Positions 48,568-60,842 are shown, counted from the first letter of the stretch. The stretch: 64,000 nucleotides of DNA from Dioscorea cayenensis subsp. rotundata (GCF_009730915.1 NC_052479.1:1798001-1862000); one strand, 5' to 3'. The notes: a model not told the origin generated them from the sequence alone. Numbers and translations: made by a program.

Positions 48568-50805
48568 ATGGCAACTCAAGCATTCCTTTGCTTCTTCCTC
48601 TTTCTCTCCCTCCTTTGCATCACCATCAATGGAGAAGTCCACCAACATGAATTTATTGTAAGTCATATACATACATCCTTTACTATTTTTCTATAGTTTA
48701 TATAAAAGTAGTTAGTTAGATAAATCACATTCACTGATACATTGAGAATATTACAGGTGCAAGAGAAGTCAGTGAAGAGGCTGTGCAAGGCACACAACAT
48801 AGTCACGGTGAAACGGAATGTTCCCGGGACCGACATTGGAGGTGAATGACGGCGACACACTTGTCGTTCGAGTCGTGAATCGAGTTAGATACAATGTCAC
48901 CATTCATTGGTACGTACATACACAATTATCTACAAGTTGGCCATGCATAACATAAATGCATGCAATGCAAGGACTCAAACCATTGACTTGAGTGAGAGTG
49001 GTTGTACTAATGGTTTTGGTTTTTTTGGTAGGCATGGTGTGAGGCAGATGAGAACTGGTTGGGCAGATGGACCAGAGTTCATAACTCAATGTCCTATTCG
49101 TCCGGGTGGGGCCTACACTTACCGTTTTACAATCCAAGGCCAAGTAGGAACATTATGGTGGCATGCTCATAGTTCTTGGCTAAGGGCCACTGTCTATGGT
49201 GCTCTCATCATCCACCCCAAAAAGGGTTCTTCATATCCCTTTTCTCTACCCAAAAGAGAAGTCCCCATTCTTCTAGGTCCCTTTCTCTCCCTTTCCCTCC
49301 AATTTTTTTTCTTTCTATTATATTTTTAAAAGGACAAGGCGTGGAAGTAACACATTCATTCATTAGATATCATGATAATTAAAATTAATAAAAAAATTGT
49401 CGGTTTTAATGATGAATAGGCGAATGGTGGGACACAAATCCTATTGATGTAGTCAATGCTGCCACAAGAACCGGTGCAGCTCCCAACATCTCCGACGCCT
49501 TCACCATCAATGGCCAACCCGGTGATCTCTACAAATGCTCCAGCAAAGGTCCATATCATATATTACCTTAATTATCTCTGCATTACATTTTACATTTTTT
49601 GTATTTTAACAATGCAAATGACAACACAGAGACGACGGTGATTCCCGTTACTGCCGGAGAGACAAATCTGTTCCGTTTTATTAACTCCGGGCTCAACACT
49701 GAGCTATTTGTGTCTATCGCCGGCCACACAATGACAGTCGTCGGCGCTGATGCATCTTATACAAAACCATTCAAGACATCGGTAATAATTATTTACAATG
49801 AGCTAGTAATGATATTAATTATCAGATACAGACTCAATCGTTAAATAAATCTAAACATGAAATCCTTTCGACTGCAGGTACTAATGCTCGGTCCCGGTCA
49901 GACAACTGATGTTCTTGTAAACACCGATCAACCACCTGCACGGTACTACATCGCCGCCCGGGCTTACTCTAGTGCTCAAGGTCTTCCCTTCGACAACACC
50001 ACCACGACGGCGATAGTCCAATACAAGAACACATGTTGTTCAGGCCAACCAGGGTCACAACCAATTCTCCCCACTCTCCCTGCATTCAATGACACTAACT
50101 CAGCCACTGCCTTCGGCGCCGGGATCAAAAGCCCTGCACCTGTGAAAATCCCATCTCCGGTCAATGAAAACTTGTTCTTCACCATCGGCTTAGGACTTCT
50201 TGAGTGCCCTTCTGGTCGTCGATGTGGTGGCCCTAACAACACTATATTTGCAGCTAGCATGAACAATTTCTCCTTTGTACTTCCCTCAACTGTTTCCCTT
50301 CTCCAAGCTCACCAACTCCGTGTCTCCAATGTCTTCTCCGCCGACTTTCCGGCAGCTCCACCAGTGCAATTTGACTACACCGGAGCAAACATTAGCAGGG
50401 CTCTTTGGCAACCAATTAAATCAACAAAAGTATATAAAGCTCAAATACGGTTCTGTTGTCCAAATTGTCCTCCAAGGCACAAACATTGTTGCGGCGGAAA
50501 ACCACCCTATACATCTCCATGGATATGATTTCTACATTATGGCAACTGGGTTCGGAAATTTCAACAGTGCAACTGATACTGCTAAGTTTAATCTTGTCGA
50601 CCCGCCGTTGAGGAACACGGTCGGTGTTCCGGTGAATGGTTGGGCTGTGATTCGGTTCGTCGCCGATAACCCCGGTGTTTGGCTCATGCATTGTCATCTT
50701 GATGTTCACATTACTTGGGGACTTGCCATGGCGTTTCTTGTTGAAGATGGCTTTGGGGAACTTGAGACTTTAGAAGCTCCTCCTCCTGATCTTCCTGAAT
50801 GCTAG
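48568..50805 (+). CDS. Laccase (multicopper oxidase), with two frameshifts
   Basis: Six exons (48568-48657, 48757-48909, 49032-49276, 49420-49548, 49630-49781, 49878-50805) with GT-AG borders give about 564 residues after allowing for two single-base insertions. A secretory signal peptide ([17 protein letters not shown]) leads to three cupredoxin domains. All four copper-ligand blocks are readable: HWHG (split by intron 2), [19 protein letters not shown] and [12 protein letters not shown]. Plant laccases oxidise monolignols in the cell wall for lignin polymerisation. The frame breaks at an AAA run (48811-48813), where AA gives the expected NG, and at an AAA run (50436-50438), where AA restores [15 protein letters not shown]. 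Both are one extra A. The gene is probably intact, and a double-mutant pseudogene is less likely because everything else is conserved. Confidence 0.9.
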
Positions 50806-53800
50806 ATATATCATGCATGCATGCATGCATGCATGGATTATAGTATGAGATTTTTACATTTGCATTTGAGTCCATTGGTTTTGATTGTTGAACTTAGAAG
50901 TCATGATAATATTTTTGTTGTCTTAATTTGTATGTCTTTGGATATTTGTCATTATATTGTTTACTACCATTGATTTAATCAATGAAACATATTTATCTTA
51001 TTATAAGCATCTTTGTCTTCTTTCAAAAGACATGCATGATCGATCAAACAAGGTGATTGGAAACATTAATGGTGTCAAATTAGTAGTGTGGGTTTAGGTA
51101 GAGAGAATTTGAAAACATAAATGAACTCAAAGTAAACACCAAATTTTGTTTAATATTCACAACTATGTGAATGGGTCAAATTGCAGATGTTTCTCTTGTT
51201 GTATTTTAATTAAAATTATAACTTTTTATGTATGAAAGCTATTTTGAAGTCCACAAAACTAAGTCTTCAATATTGCAATAATGTTTGTGAGTATCAAATG
51301 TCAATTAGAAGGTGAGGCAGTACTCCTCATCATTGGCAACAACTGTACCGTTGCACATGAATATTATAATTCAAGAACAATACAAAGTCTTTCATTAATG
51401 TTCCCACTAAAAAGCAATTGATAGATATTTATATGCTCTCAATCCTTACCTTTCAAGAAGTAACTAATTTTGATGGTCTTGCATTTTTCTCATATTATGA
51501 TTTGAGCTATTGCGGTATTGGTACTATTTCCAAAGATAAGTGTGAAACTTTCAAATGTTTTAAATTCAAATCTTACCGATTATAGTAATAGTAATAAATT
51601 TTTGATTGTGGGATTGAATTTGTAGCCCACACCCAGTGACACTAGGTAAAAGAGACTAGGAGAGAGAGTTGGTATGTACATTTCCCTACCCATATGTCTG
51701 TACATCCTTGACCCACAAAGCATACCTCATTTGTCAATATATATATATATATATAAGTTATGCTATAATATGTTATTAATAAGTAATCTAACTATAATTA
51801 TATATGTATTTGATTATAACCATTGATTTCGAGCTAATTAATTGGTCAAATGTCATTATCAATTATAAAGGATGATTAGTGATTGATTGTATCAAATTAA
51901 TATAAAATTCTTATGAAAATAATAGTTACGTATGATTAAATAAATCATGAGATGTTAAGTGAAAATATTTGATCTAGTGATTTATCCACTTTAATTAAAA
52001 AAAAAATTCATCTAAGAATTTTAATAATTTGGTTTGCAAGTTTAATGTTATTTTTTTTTATTTATATAAATCCAAAGTTTGAAAATTTAGTAATTTAACA
52101 ATTTGAAAGAAACACCTAATTTATTCTGATAATTATAGAATTTCTTTAGTAAAAATTATATATAACTACAGAATTTTTTTATAGTGATATAATTAAGCAG
52201 GGATTAATCTCTAATGGACAAAGAATTACAAAAGTGGTAAATATCATTCAATATATAATTTTTGTAAGAAAAAAATATATAATTTCCACAATATTTTTTA
52301 TACCCAAATTACCCTTCATGTTACATATAATCCATTGAATTTGTAAATAAAATAAGTAAATTGTCCACATGAGTTATCCCATAACAACAATGCAAACAAA
52401 CAATGTACACGTGAATTACACACTACACTCACACAAACCAATAATACCAAAAAAGATATGTATATATATATATATATATATAATTAAAATCCCCAAATTA
52501 CCCTTCATGTTACATATAAACCATTGAATTTGTAAATAAATAAGTAAAAGGTACATATGGATTATCCCATAACAACAATGTAAACAAACAATCTACACAT
52601 TGAACACATTACACTCACACAAATCAATAATATAAAAAGAAAATTAAAAAAATATTCTATTTCCACCCATGCCCTTGTCCTATTCCACCCTGCCAGCCTG
52701 CAATCCACCCACTAATCCAACGTTCTAGATCCCTCCGCGTCGGTGGGCCCGCCTCGTGCTCACCGTCAGATAAGACCTAACAAAAGACAACCAAAGTCAA
52801 GCCAACGGTCAAGATTCCTTGGTTCTGTGGGACCCAAAGTCATCATCACCGTTGGATACAACCGGAATATGACAAACGAGTCTCCTCGGACACCGCGTTT
52901 GGTCGGTGCTCAATATATACTAACAAAAGATCCACCCTCGTGTAACGAAGCTTCCTGCCATATACCGGTTATTCCGGTCTCTATCCTAGCTCCGTACTGT
53001 CTCACCGTCCAATGTTGCTATGCTGTTCCGGTTTCCGGTTACGTTTATGAATGAAAGAAATCTAAAATGTTCAATTTACAAGGGTCATGTCCTCCAAATT
53101 AGGTGCACTTTTCACAAAACTATGTTTAGACTAGATTCATTGTGTTTCATTCATTGCATTTTGGTCAATATTAAATCATGGTTTTAAAAGATTAGCATCT
53201 TTGATTTCATTGCTAATTTTTATGTTGATATTGATTAAAAAATAATTTTTTTAAAATAAAAGTTATGGTATTTATTTTGATGTTAATTGTATTTTGAATT
53301 TTGCCTATCATTATTGTCGAGCAAAAATTAGTCGGTAAGTCAATAAATATTGTTTAGTTTTTGAATGAATAAAAAATTTTAGAGATGTAAATTAGTACTT
53401 AAATAAAATACATTAGATTAATTTGACCTGTAAACACAAAAATGAGATACAATTAAGAGAAATGAAGAGATTAAGATATTAAAATTATTTTATATATTTT
53501 TTAAATTTAAAATCAAAACGAGCTAATTGCTTTCTCTTATTCTAAAAATCAAAATTTCTTATTTTTGAAGGTAAGCATTTAGTGCTTAATTCAATCACTA
53601 ATTGTGTGCTTTTAAATTAGTGAAAAAAATGTTCACAATATATTAAATTAAAATTTCTATAATAAATAGTATATATATATATATATATATTACTTTTTTA
53701 CTTTTTACCAATGTTTCCTTAAATGACTAATTCTAACAAATACGCGTTTTCTTTATTGATTTGATACAAACTAATCTTAATTAATTGAATGACATCTTAA

Positions 53801-55283
53801 TTTTGTATTTTTCTTAGAAATTTCACAAAATTTGTCCATAATATAACCAAATACTTCATCATTGTTTTAATAAGAAAAGACACATATAAGTAGCTAGGAG
53901 CATGATGAGCCCATCGGTGCCCATCGGTGCCCATCATGCATTACAAGTGAGGGGTGTTCGAACCCCTTAAATTGCAATGCATAGCGTTCCCTCTTAGGAG
54001 GTCTGAGTGATAATCATTTTCTCTCCGCTCCAGAGTTACATAGCTAGAAGATTTATCTTTTTGAGGTCTGCAGGGCACCATAATTAGTGCACTTTTGTAG
54101 CTACCAATTCCTTGACCAACAGCTAGCCTTTGTTGCTCTTGTGAAAAAAAAAATTCCCACATAACCTTTGTATAATTAATAATTAAGTGCTTAATTACAA
54201 TTAATTATGGATATTTGCTTCTAAGTGGTGAATTAGTATGTAATACTTGAATTAAAAAGATGTGTTTCAGAGAGTTGGTACAGATATATATACTCTTCTC
54301 AAGCTATTGCATAATATTAAAATTAACTGACCAGATGATTGTGATTCAGTCTGAACAAATATGATTTTGTCAGAAGCCGAATCCAAATTAAAAATTTATT
54401 CATTGATCTCAGCTACCTAATCAGGACATTGTTTCTAATGACTTCTTGGATTAACTCAAATTAATCCCAAAATAATGTTAAATTAATCACATAATGTACA
54501 TTATAAATAGGTTTTGAATAATATGGATATCTGTCTTGTGACCAGAGAATTTTGTTCTTTTTAACGTGGCATTTGATGCCGAAGTATTACGAAAAAAAAA
54601 GTTATATTTTTTATTTTTTATATTGTTCGCATGAAATTTTTAATTCTTATAGATAAATATTTAATACAATTAAATAATATTGAACAATTTAAAAATTATC
54701 TTTTTTAATGTAGCATTTGTGCCGATCTAATTAAACAGGCCAATGTATGGATGGTGCCAATTAATCACAGTGTTAGAGTTATTAAAAATGAATGAAACTT
54801 TGGAAAATTAACAAATTTATAGTTGAGGAAATAATTAATTAACTCTAATTAAACACTAATTATAAAAAATAGAGTCAAAACTCATTAAAATGTAGTTTCT
54901 ATATATATCTAAGGTTTAATAAATTCTTGATTTATCCATTTTATTTCAATAAAAAAAAATTTATACACTTGGTCAAACAATTCAGAAACCCAAACCTAAA
55001 AAGTCCAGGTCCAAGATTAGCAACGAAATTTAACTAATGAGCTTAAATAAACATGATAATTAAAGATGAATCTGTCCTTTTCTAAGTACTAAGATAAAGG
55101 ACAAAGAACAAATAAGCTGACCTTTTAATAAACCACAATATATATATATATATATATAAACTAACAATAAAACAAATGTGGTACCTCACCCAATAACAAG
55201 TTCAAATATATTTATTTTGTCATTAGGTAACATGGGTCTCATCATAAACAATCTTCAACATTTTTAGAACATCTTCATCTTCC
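50806..55283. other. AT-rich intergenic region with a GC island
   Basis: No gene is supported. Contents: four tandem CATG-type units right after the laccase stop (50811-50833), a tandem duplication near 52310-52635, a GC-rich island at 52665-53050, and TA runs. A block at about 53900-54160 holds three 12-bp copies of GCCCATCGGT followed by a B-box-like GGGGTTCGAACACC on the minus strand, possibly a SINE relic. Confidence 0.5.
52310..52635. repeat. Tandem duplication of about 140 bp
   Basis: 52310-52455 and 52490-52635 share CCAAATTACCCTTCATGTTA, TATCCCATAACAACAATG and ACACTCACACAAA. A TA microsatellite lies between the copies. The copies differ by several substitutions and indels. Confidence 0.85.
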
Positions 55284-55290
55284 TATATAA
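55284..55290 (+). promoter_or_regulatory. TATA box of the PADRE gene
   Basis: TATATAA lies 82 bp before the ATG at 55372. Confidence 0.6.
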
Positions 55291-55371
55291 ACAAGACCTT
55301 CTCCATTTGCCACCACCTTCTCCTCCTCCAAACAAAACAATAATTAAAAGCAAAAAAAGAAAAAAGAAAAA

Positions 55372-55824
55372 ATGGGGAATAGTTTAAGGTGTTGTTTAGC
55401 TTGTGTTCTTCCTTGTGGAGCACTAGATGTGATCCGCATTGTCCATATCAATGGTCATGTGGAGGAGTTTAGTCGCCATGTCTTAGCAAGTGAGATCTTG
55501 GAAGCAAACCCTAATCATGTCTTGAGCAAACCATGCACACAACAAGATGATCATCTTGTTCGAAAGATCTTTGTCGTCTCTCCCGAGTCTGAGCTCAAGC
55601 GTGGCCATATTTACTTCTTGATCCCTTCGGCTTTGGTGCCGGATAAGAAGAAGAAGAAGAAGAACAGGAAGAAGAGTAATGAAGTGTCTGTCATAGTATC
55701 CACTCATCAAGATGAGTATTTAAAAGAGACAGTGTTGGAGAAGAAGGTGAGACATCACCGGAGAAGGAGTGGAAGGGTTGGTGTTTGGAGACCTCATCTT
55801 GAGAGCATTTCAGAGGATCTTTGA
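55372..55824 (+). CDS. PADRE-domain (DUF4228) protein
   Basis: A single-exon gene of 150 residues with no frame problem. It starts MGNSLRCCLACVLPCG: Gly2 and Ser with the following cysteines suggest N-myristoylation and palmitoylation, hence membrane attachment. The body IRIVHINGHVEEFSRHVLASEIL and ELKRGHIYFLIPSALV is the plant PADRE/DUF4228 pattern. It is followed by a Lys-rich linker (DKKKKKKNRKK) that could be nuclear-targeting, and a basic tail ending WRPHLESISEDL. Genes of this family respond to pathogens and other stress, but the biochemical role is unknown. A TATA box is present and the leader is A-rich. Confidence 0.88.
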   Translation: MGNSLRCCLACVLPCGALDVIRIVHINGHVEEFSRHVLASEILEANPNHVLSKPCTQQDDHLVRKIFVVSPESELKRGHIYFLIPSALVPDKKKKKKNRKKSNEVSVIVSTHQDEYLKETVLEKKVRHHRRRSGRVGVWRPHLESISEDL

Positions 55825-58532
55825 TTTGATCCATTTACTGACATTTTCGGTATTTGGCCTTTGTTCTTCTTCTTGTATTCTTTTTTTCTTTTTTCTTTTT
55901 TTTTTATTTGTATATTTGAAGAATATATAGGTTTGTTTAATTTGTTTGTTTGTTTATTTTTCTCCTACAAAAAATGGAAATGGGTGAAGGTTAATATGGA
56001 GGAAGTTTAGATCAATGTTTAGGATCATTACTTCTTCATTTTCTTCATTAATGGGCACTGAAAGTGATATGTGTACGTACTCTTTATCAATGCCAAGTTG
56101 TGTACAAAGAAATGAAAAAAAGAAAAAGAAAAGGTCTGCCAGCTTTGATCATATTTAATGCTTCAATTGGTAGTTGGAACAAGTGAAATTATTTATGGGT
56201 TTTGTTTTAGCTAGTGGGTGAAAAGTCAATTGCACATAAGCATGAACTAATTAAAAAATATTTTTTGATAAAATGAACTAATTAATTTTGAGTCCTAAGT
56301 TTTTAATGCTTTAAAAATGGACTAATTAATTACTTCAATCAAAGATATTTACGATGAGGAATTAACATTAGGTTTTTATATTAATTAGACTTTCATTAAG
56401 GGAAAATTTAAGTTAATAATTTCAAAGTCAAGTTCAACTGTTTGAGTTTTTCAACTCTTCATGCGCGGATTAATCAACATCAACTAAATAAACCATTGGT
56501 ATAATAGAAAGATAAGAAGTTTATTACTTAATTTATCCACTAAAAAAACTTCGTCGCTGACCTTCTATTAGCCTTAATTTATCCACATCTATTTTACATC
56601 TATTTAAACTATTGATGTATTAAATGAAGTGATAAGTAGGGAATAAAAATATCGAGTTTATTACCCAAGACATTCATAGAATAAAAAACTTTAGTAAACA
56701 ATCTCAAGTCAAGGGGAACTTGTAAGGTTTTGAAATATACTACAAGTGTGTTTGGTTGCTTGTAGATAATTGTAATATAAATTATTTTACATATAAGAGG
56801 TTGTTTGATTAGATGTAAAAATTGTACTTATATGTAAATGGATGTAAAACAACTTATATCTCATTAACTTTTACAATATTTCAACTTACAACAAATTTTG
56901 TTTTAAATTGAAATGATGTAAAGTAAGTATATATAGCACTGAATTAAGCTACACCATTTTTTATTATAAAAAATAATAAGTATACAAATATTTTATATTT
57001 TTATAATTAAATAATTTTTTTAATAAAATTTTTAAAAAAATAAATAATTTATTAAATAAATTAAGTGTTTTTTCATAAATGATTTTTTTGACCAATCTTA
57101 AATACTTAAAGCAATCTCATAGTTTATTATAAAAATAGTGAAAATATAATTAAAATCTTTGTGGTTTCTGAGGTTTGTAAAATAAGAAATGAGAATTTTT
57201 TCGATTCTATGATACAAAAAAAAGAAAAACCCATTATTAAGCCATTAACGATGTTAACTCACATAGACAAAATCGTCATTTCATTTAAAAATCAACTTAT
57301 ATGATATAAAAAGTATTTTTAAAATTTATTTCTCTTCATGTTTTTAGACCATATAGTAATTTTTTACATAAATGGACAATTTTTCCCGTGCCAAAACTAA
57401 AAAAGTTAATGTCATTGAGATTTTTCCCTTTTTTGCAAATCTGGAAAACTACACATCATATAATTGAAAAAAAATTCATCATTCTTTATTTTGCAAAACT
57501 CAAAAACCACATGGGTTTTTTATTTTTCCCATAAAAATATTATAAAAATATATTAGTAGTTTATAATTTTATAATTTAATATTTATATTATTAAATATTT
57601 TTATGATAAAATATTTTAGAATTTTAAATATTATAAAACTATTTAATAAATTAATTGTTTTTAAAATTAAATTATAAAATTTTTAAGTAATAAAATTAAA
57701 AAAATATTAAATATCTTCAAATTTAATAATTAATTATTTATTTAAATTAATTTTATGATAAATCTTTAATTCTTAGTGCTAATAATAGATAATGGGGTAA
57801 TTGCGCTACTCCACTTATGATTATAATTTTAACTTAAATCAAACTAATCAATAATAAATGTAATTTAAAATGCAACATTTTCGGTCACATTGTAATTTTA
57901 TTTATATTGCGATTTCATTTACTAGTAATCAAATAACCCCTAAATATAATCAACCATTATTCACAGTCACTAACCATGGTAAAAAGATTGTGGAGAGTAA
58001 ACAAAAATTAATGAGATCAACTTTGGGTAATGTGCCACAGACCTCACATATTTTAGAAGCAAAAGCCAGGAGTAGACTGAGTAGTACAAAACTTTTTGTT
58101 GGCTTGATCTTGTTTTAATTTAGAATATAAACATACTTACTTTTATATACTTATTAGATCAAGTATTATATATATATATATATATCATGAGAGTAGGGCA
58201 TTACTTATTAATAATAGTCTTGAAGAAGGTTTTCTTGATATAATATGCCTAAGCTTTTAGAAATAATGTGATGACAGCTAAGAAGATTTGGCCTCATATA
58301 GAAGATGTGGGGCTTGGGAAAGAAATATGCACACGCACATTAATGATTTGAGGCTTTTAAGTAGTATATACGGTGATAATTAGTGGTGGTTAGCATAATT
58401 TTAAAAAATTATCTAAAAGTTTTATTTATTTAATTTTTTTTCATAATAGAAAGTGTTTTTATCCATTCTCCTACTGATAATAGTGTTAAATTTCTTATGT
58501 ATATATCTTTGAAAAAAATCATATATATATAT
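55825..58532. other. AT-rich intergenic DNA
   Basis: No gene is seen. The segment from about 56745 (GTGTGTTTGGTTGC) to 57935 (CAAATAACCCCTAA), with very AT-rich contents, resembles a PIF/Harbinger- or hAT-type non-autonomous element, but clear target duplications were not found. Confidence 0.4.
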
Positions 58533-58790
58533 GGGAAAACATCATCTAGGGACGTCCCTAGATTTCAAATCTAGGGATGTTTTTAAATCTAAGCCGTTGG
58601 ATCATCATCCGATGGTTGATTGATTATATAAACACTGTACACCTTTTTACTGTTCATGATCATCAGTACAACACCGTAGAACGCGGTTTCTCATCGTGTC
58701 ATAATGATAAGAGCGTCGATTTTCATCCGATGGCTACTATGGACATCCCTAGATTTGAAATCTAGGGACGTCCCTAAATGATGGGTTCTC
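58533..58790. mobile_element. MITE with long palindromic inverted repeats (GGGACGTCCC)
   Basis: About 258 bp. The two ends are about 48-bp inverted repeats with few mismatches. Each contains the nested palindromes GGGACGTCCC and CTAGATTTSAAATCTAG. It is flanked on both sides by ATATATAT, so the exact target duplication cannot be resolved. No coding frame. A decayed relative lies at 42660-42750. Confidence 0.75.
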
Positions 58791-58848
58791 TATATATATA
58801 TCCACGTATTTCTTTAAAAGCTGGACTCTTTCCCTTGCCATCAAAGCC

Positions 58849-59027
58849 TACTTCCCATTGATTTTATAAATAACATAATATTTAAAAATATAATGTTACT
58901 AAAAAAAATTTCTAACTCTTATAAATTTATATATATAATGGCTATATACTGAAGGTGCTCGTAAAAGTTTAAAAATTATATTCAAAAGACAGAAAACAAA
59001 TATATTTAAGTTGTTATAAAATTTATA
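58849..59027. repeat. Direct duplication flanking the LTR, left copy
   Basis: About 180 bp, starting TACTTCCCATTGATTT and ending ATTTATA. It is nearly identical to 60487-60668. Confidence 0.93.
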
Positions 59028-60464
59028 TGTTAAGTCTGATAATGTGGATTGACATTATATGACAAGCCAAGTGGTGACATGAAAAAAGGATGATGACGTG
59101 GGCATGTGGTGACTCATCAAAGAAGAGGTGATTAAGATAATGACATGTGATGAAGATCAAGGAAGAGATTTAATAAAGATTAAAGGTGGAGATTAAGGTT
59201 GAAGATTTTATTTAGCAGATATTCCTCTCAATACAACCATGTGATGATAAACTATTTTTGACTAAACGCATCAAGACTATAGGATCTCTTCAAGAAAAGG
59301 CAAGTTTTTATTTTTAGATATGATTATCTATCCTTGGTAAAATCCGGGATGATAATTCATATCTTTCGATAGAACTCCTTTTTAGAAAGATTTATTTCGA
59401 AGAGAGGAATATTCTATTATCGGCAAGAGTTCAAGATCATGAAGATTATTTCGAAGCTATTTGAAGACACAAAGATTTAGTTTGGTGTGAAGCTATTTGA
59501 AGACACAAACTAAATAAGGTGAAAAGACTTACCAAGGAGATCATCAAGACCATATTTAGCATTACTATATCGAAGGAAGATTCAGAGAGCTATCTATGGG
59601 AGGAACTATTCACTGGAGACTAGTCATATGAGGGAGATTGATTGAAGATTGCATGTGATATGATTAGAGATTTGGAGATCCAAGCACTGGATGATTGAAG
59701 ATCATGTTTGAAGATATCGAAGACTAAACTTGGATAAAAGATGAGATCAAGTTTAGTAACAATATTTCCATGAGTCAAACGAAGATTATCTGGAAGACCA
59801 AACTTGGGCCAAGTTTGGAAAGGAAGATCGGGAGATCTTCGGGTGGCTATCTTCCTAGGGATGGTCACTGTGTGCCTTGGTGGGCACGTCCCCCGGGAGA
59901 GGGAGACCTTCCGAGTGATGTGAGGAAGGAAGCACTGCAAGCGGGTGAGGGAGCTCGGGTCGAGTCAACTGCTACAAGACGGACTGAAGGAACCGGGAGA
60001 TTGAAGGTCGCAGATTCGGGTGCATCTGGCTAGAACTCGGGCCATGTTCGAGTAGGGGTGGGCCATGTTGCAATCGGGGTGTCGAACATCTAACTTTGGA
60101 AGGTGTCCAGTTAGGAAGCGCTGGAGAATTCTAAAAGAGGTAACTTTGTAGACGTTGGTGCGTTTATATAAGACATCATGCTCGAAGATTTAGGATGGAG
60201 CCAACAAGTGAGAGACTCTTTGGTGAGAGTTGAGTGTGTGGGCGTCGAGCAATCTTGAGAGGATATTCTTTGTATTGAGGAAGTGAGTGAGTGTTGTACT
60301 CCTTGTTCCTACACCTCTTTTAGTGGGTTGTTTCTCCGGGTCTGGCCCCCTAGATGTAGGCAAGGTTGTGCCGAACTGGGTTACCAATTTGCTTGTCTCC
60401 TTTATCTTGCTTTGATTGTGTGTGAGTGTTTAATCCATGAGTGAGTTTTTGAGTGAACTTAACA
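59028..60464 (+). mobile_element. Sirevirus-like solo LTR
   Basis: A 1437-bp segment starts TGTTAAG and ends CTTAACA, perfect 7-bp terminal inverted repeats with TG...CA. Its 3' part (TTTAGTGGGTTGTTTCTCCGG, CTTGTCTCCTTT) and its 5' part (GTGGTGACATG, GATGATGACGTGG) align with the LTRs of the element at 4.8-11.5 kb read on their coding strand, so it is the same lineage. A TTTATATAAG TATA box lies near 60163. No internal coding region accompanies it. Only 22 bp of other sequence (60465-60486) separate it from the right flanking duplication. An internal 19-bp motif AAGCTATTTGAAGACACAA is repeated near 59453 and 59491. Confidence 0.75.
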
Positions 60465-60486
60465 CATCACACCCCCACCGGAACCA

Positions 60487-60668
60487 TACTTCCCATTGAT
60501 TTTATAAATAACATAATATTTAAAAATATAATGTTACTAAAAAAAATTTCTTCCTCTTATAAATTTATATATATAACGGCTATATACTGTGAAGGTGCTC
60601 GTAAAAATTTAAAAATTATATTCAAAAGACAGAAAACAAATATGTTTAAGTTGTTATAAAATTTATAT
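60487..60668. repeat. Direct duplication flanking the LTR, right copy
   Basis: The near-identical partner of 58849-59027. Confidence 0.93.
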
Positions 60669-60720
60669 ATTTTAAAAATTTAAGTTTGTGAAATATCTAT
60701 TATTACTAATGCTACTATTA

Positions 60721-60740
60721 CTACTAATAATAACAATAAC

Positions 60741-60813
<73 letters not shown>

Positions 60814-60842
60814 TTGTTATTATTATTATTATTATTATTATT
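60721..60842. repeat. AAT/ATT microsatellite forming a long hairpin
   Basis: A run of AAT units (with early AAC variants) passes directly into a run of ATT units of similar length (with one GTT variant). The two halves are reverse complements. Confidence 0.95.

Noticed and set aside
52743..53054. 103-codon frame in the GC island
   Set aside because: There is no recognisable domain. GC-rich DNA has fewer stops, so an open frame is expected by chance.
53890..54162. Possible tRNA gene on the minus strand (GGGGTTCGAACACC B-box)
   Set aside because: Only a B-box-like word is present. No A-box at the right spacing and no cloverleaf can be drawn. It is at best a SINE relic.
59770..60033. 87-codon frame in the solo LTR
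   Set aside because: It lies in LTR sequence with no gag/pol similarity. GC-rich LTR parts give chance frames.
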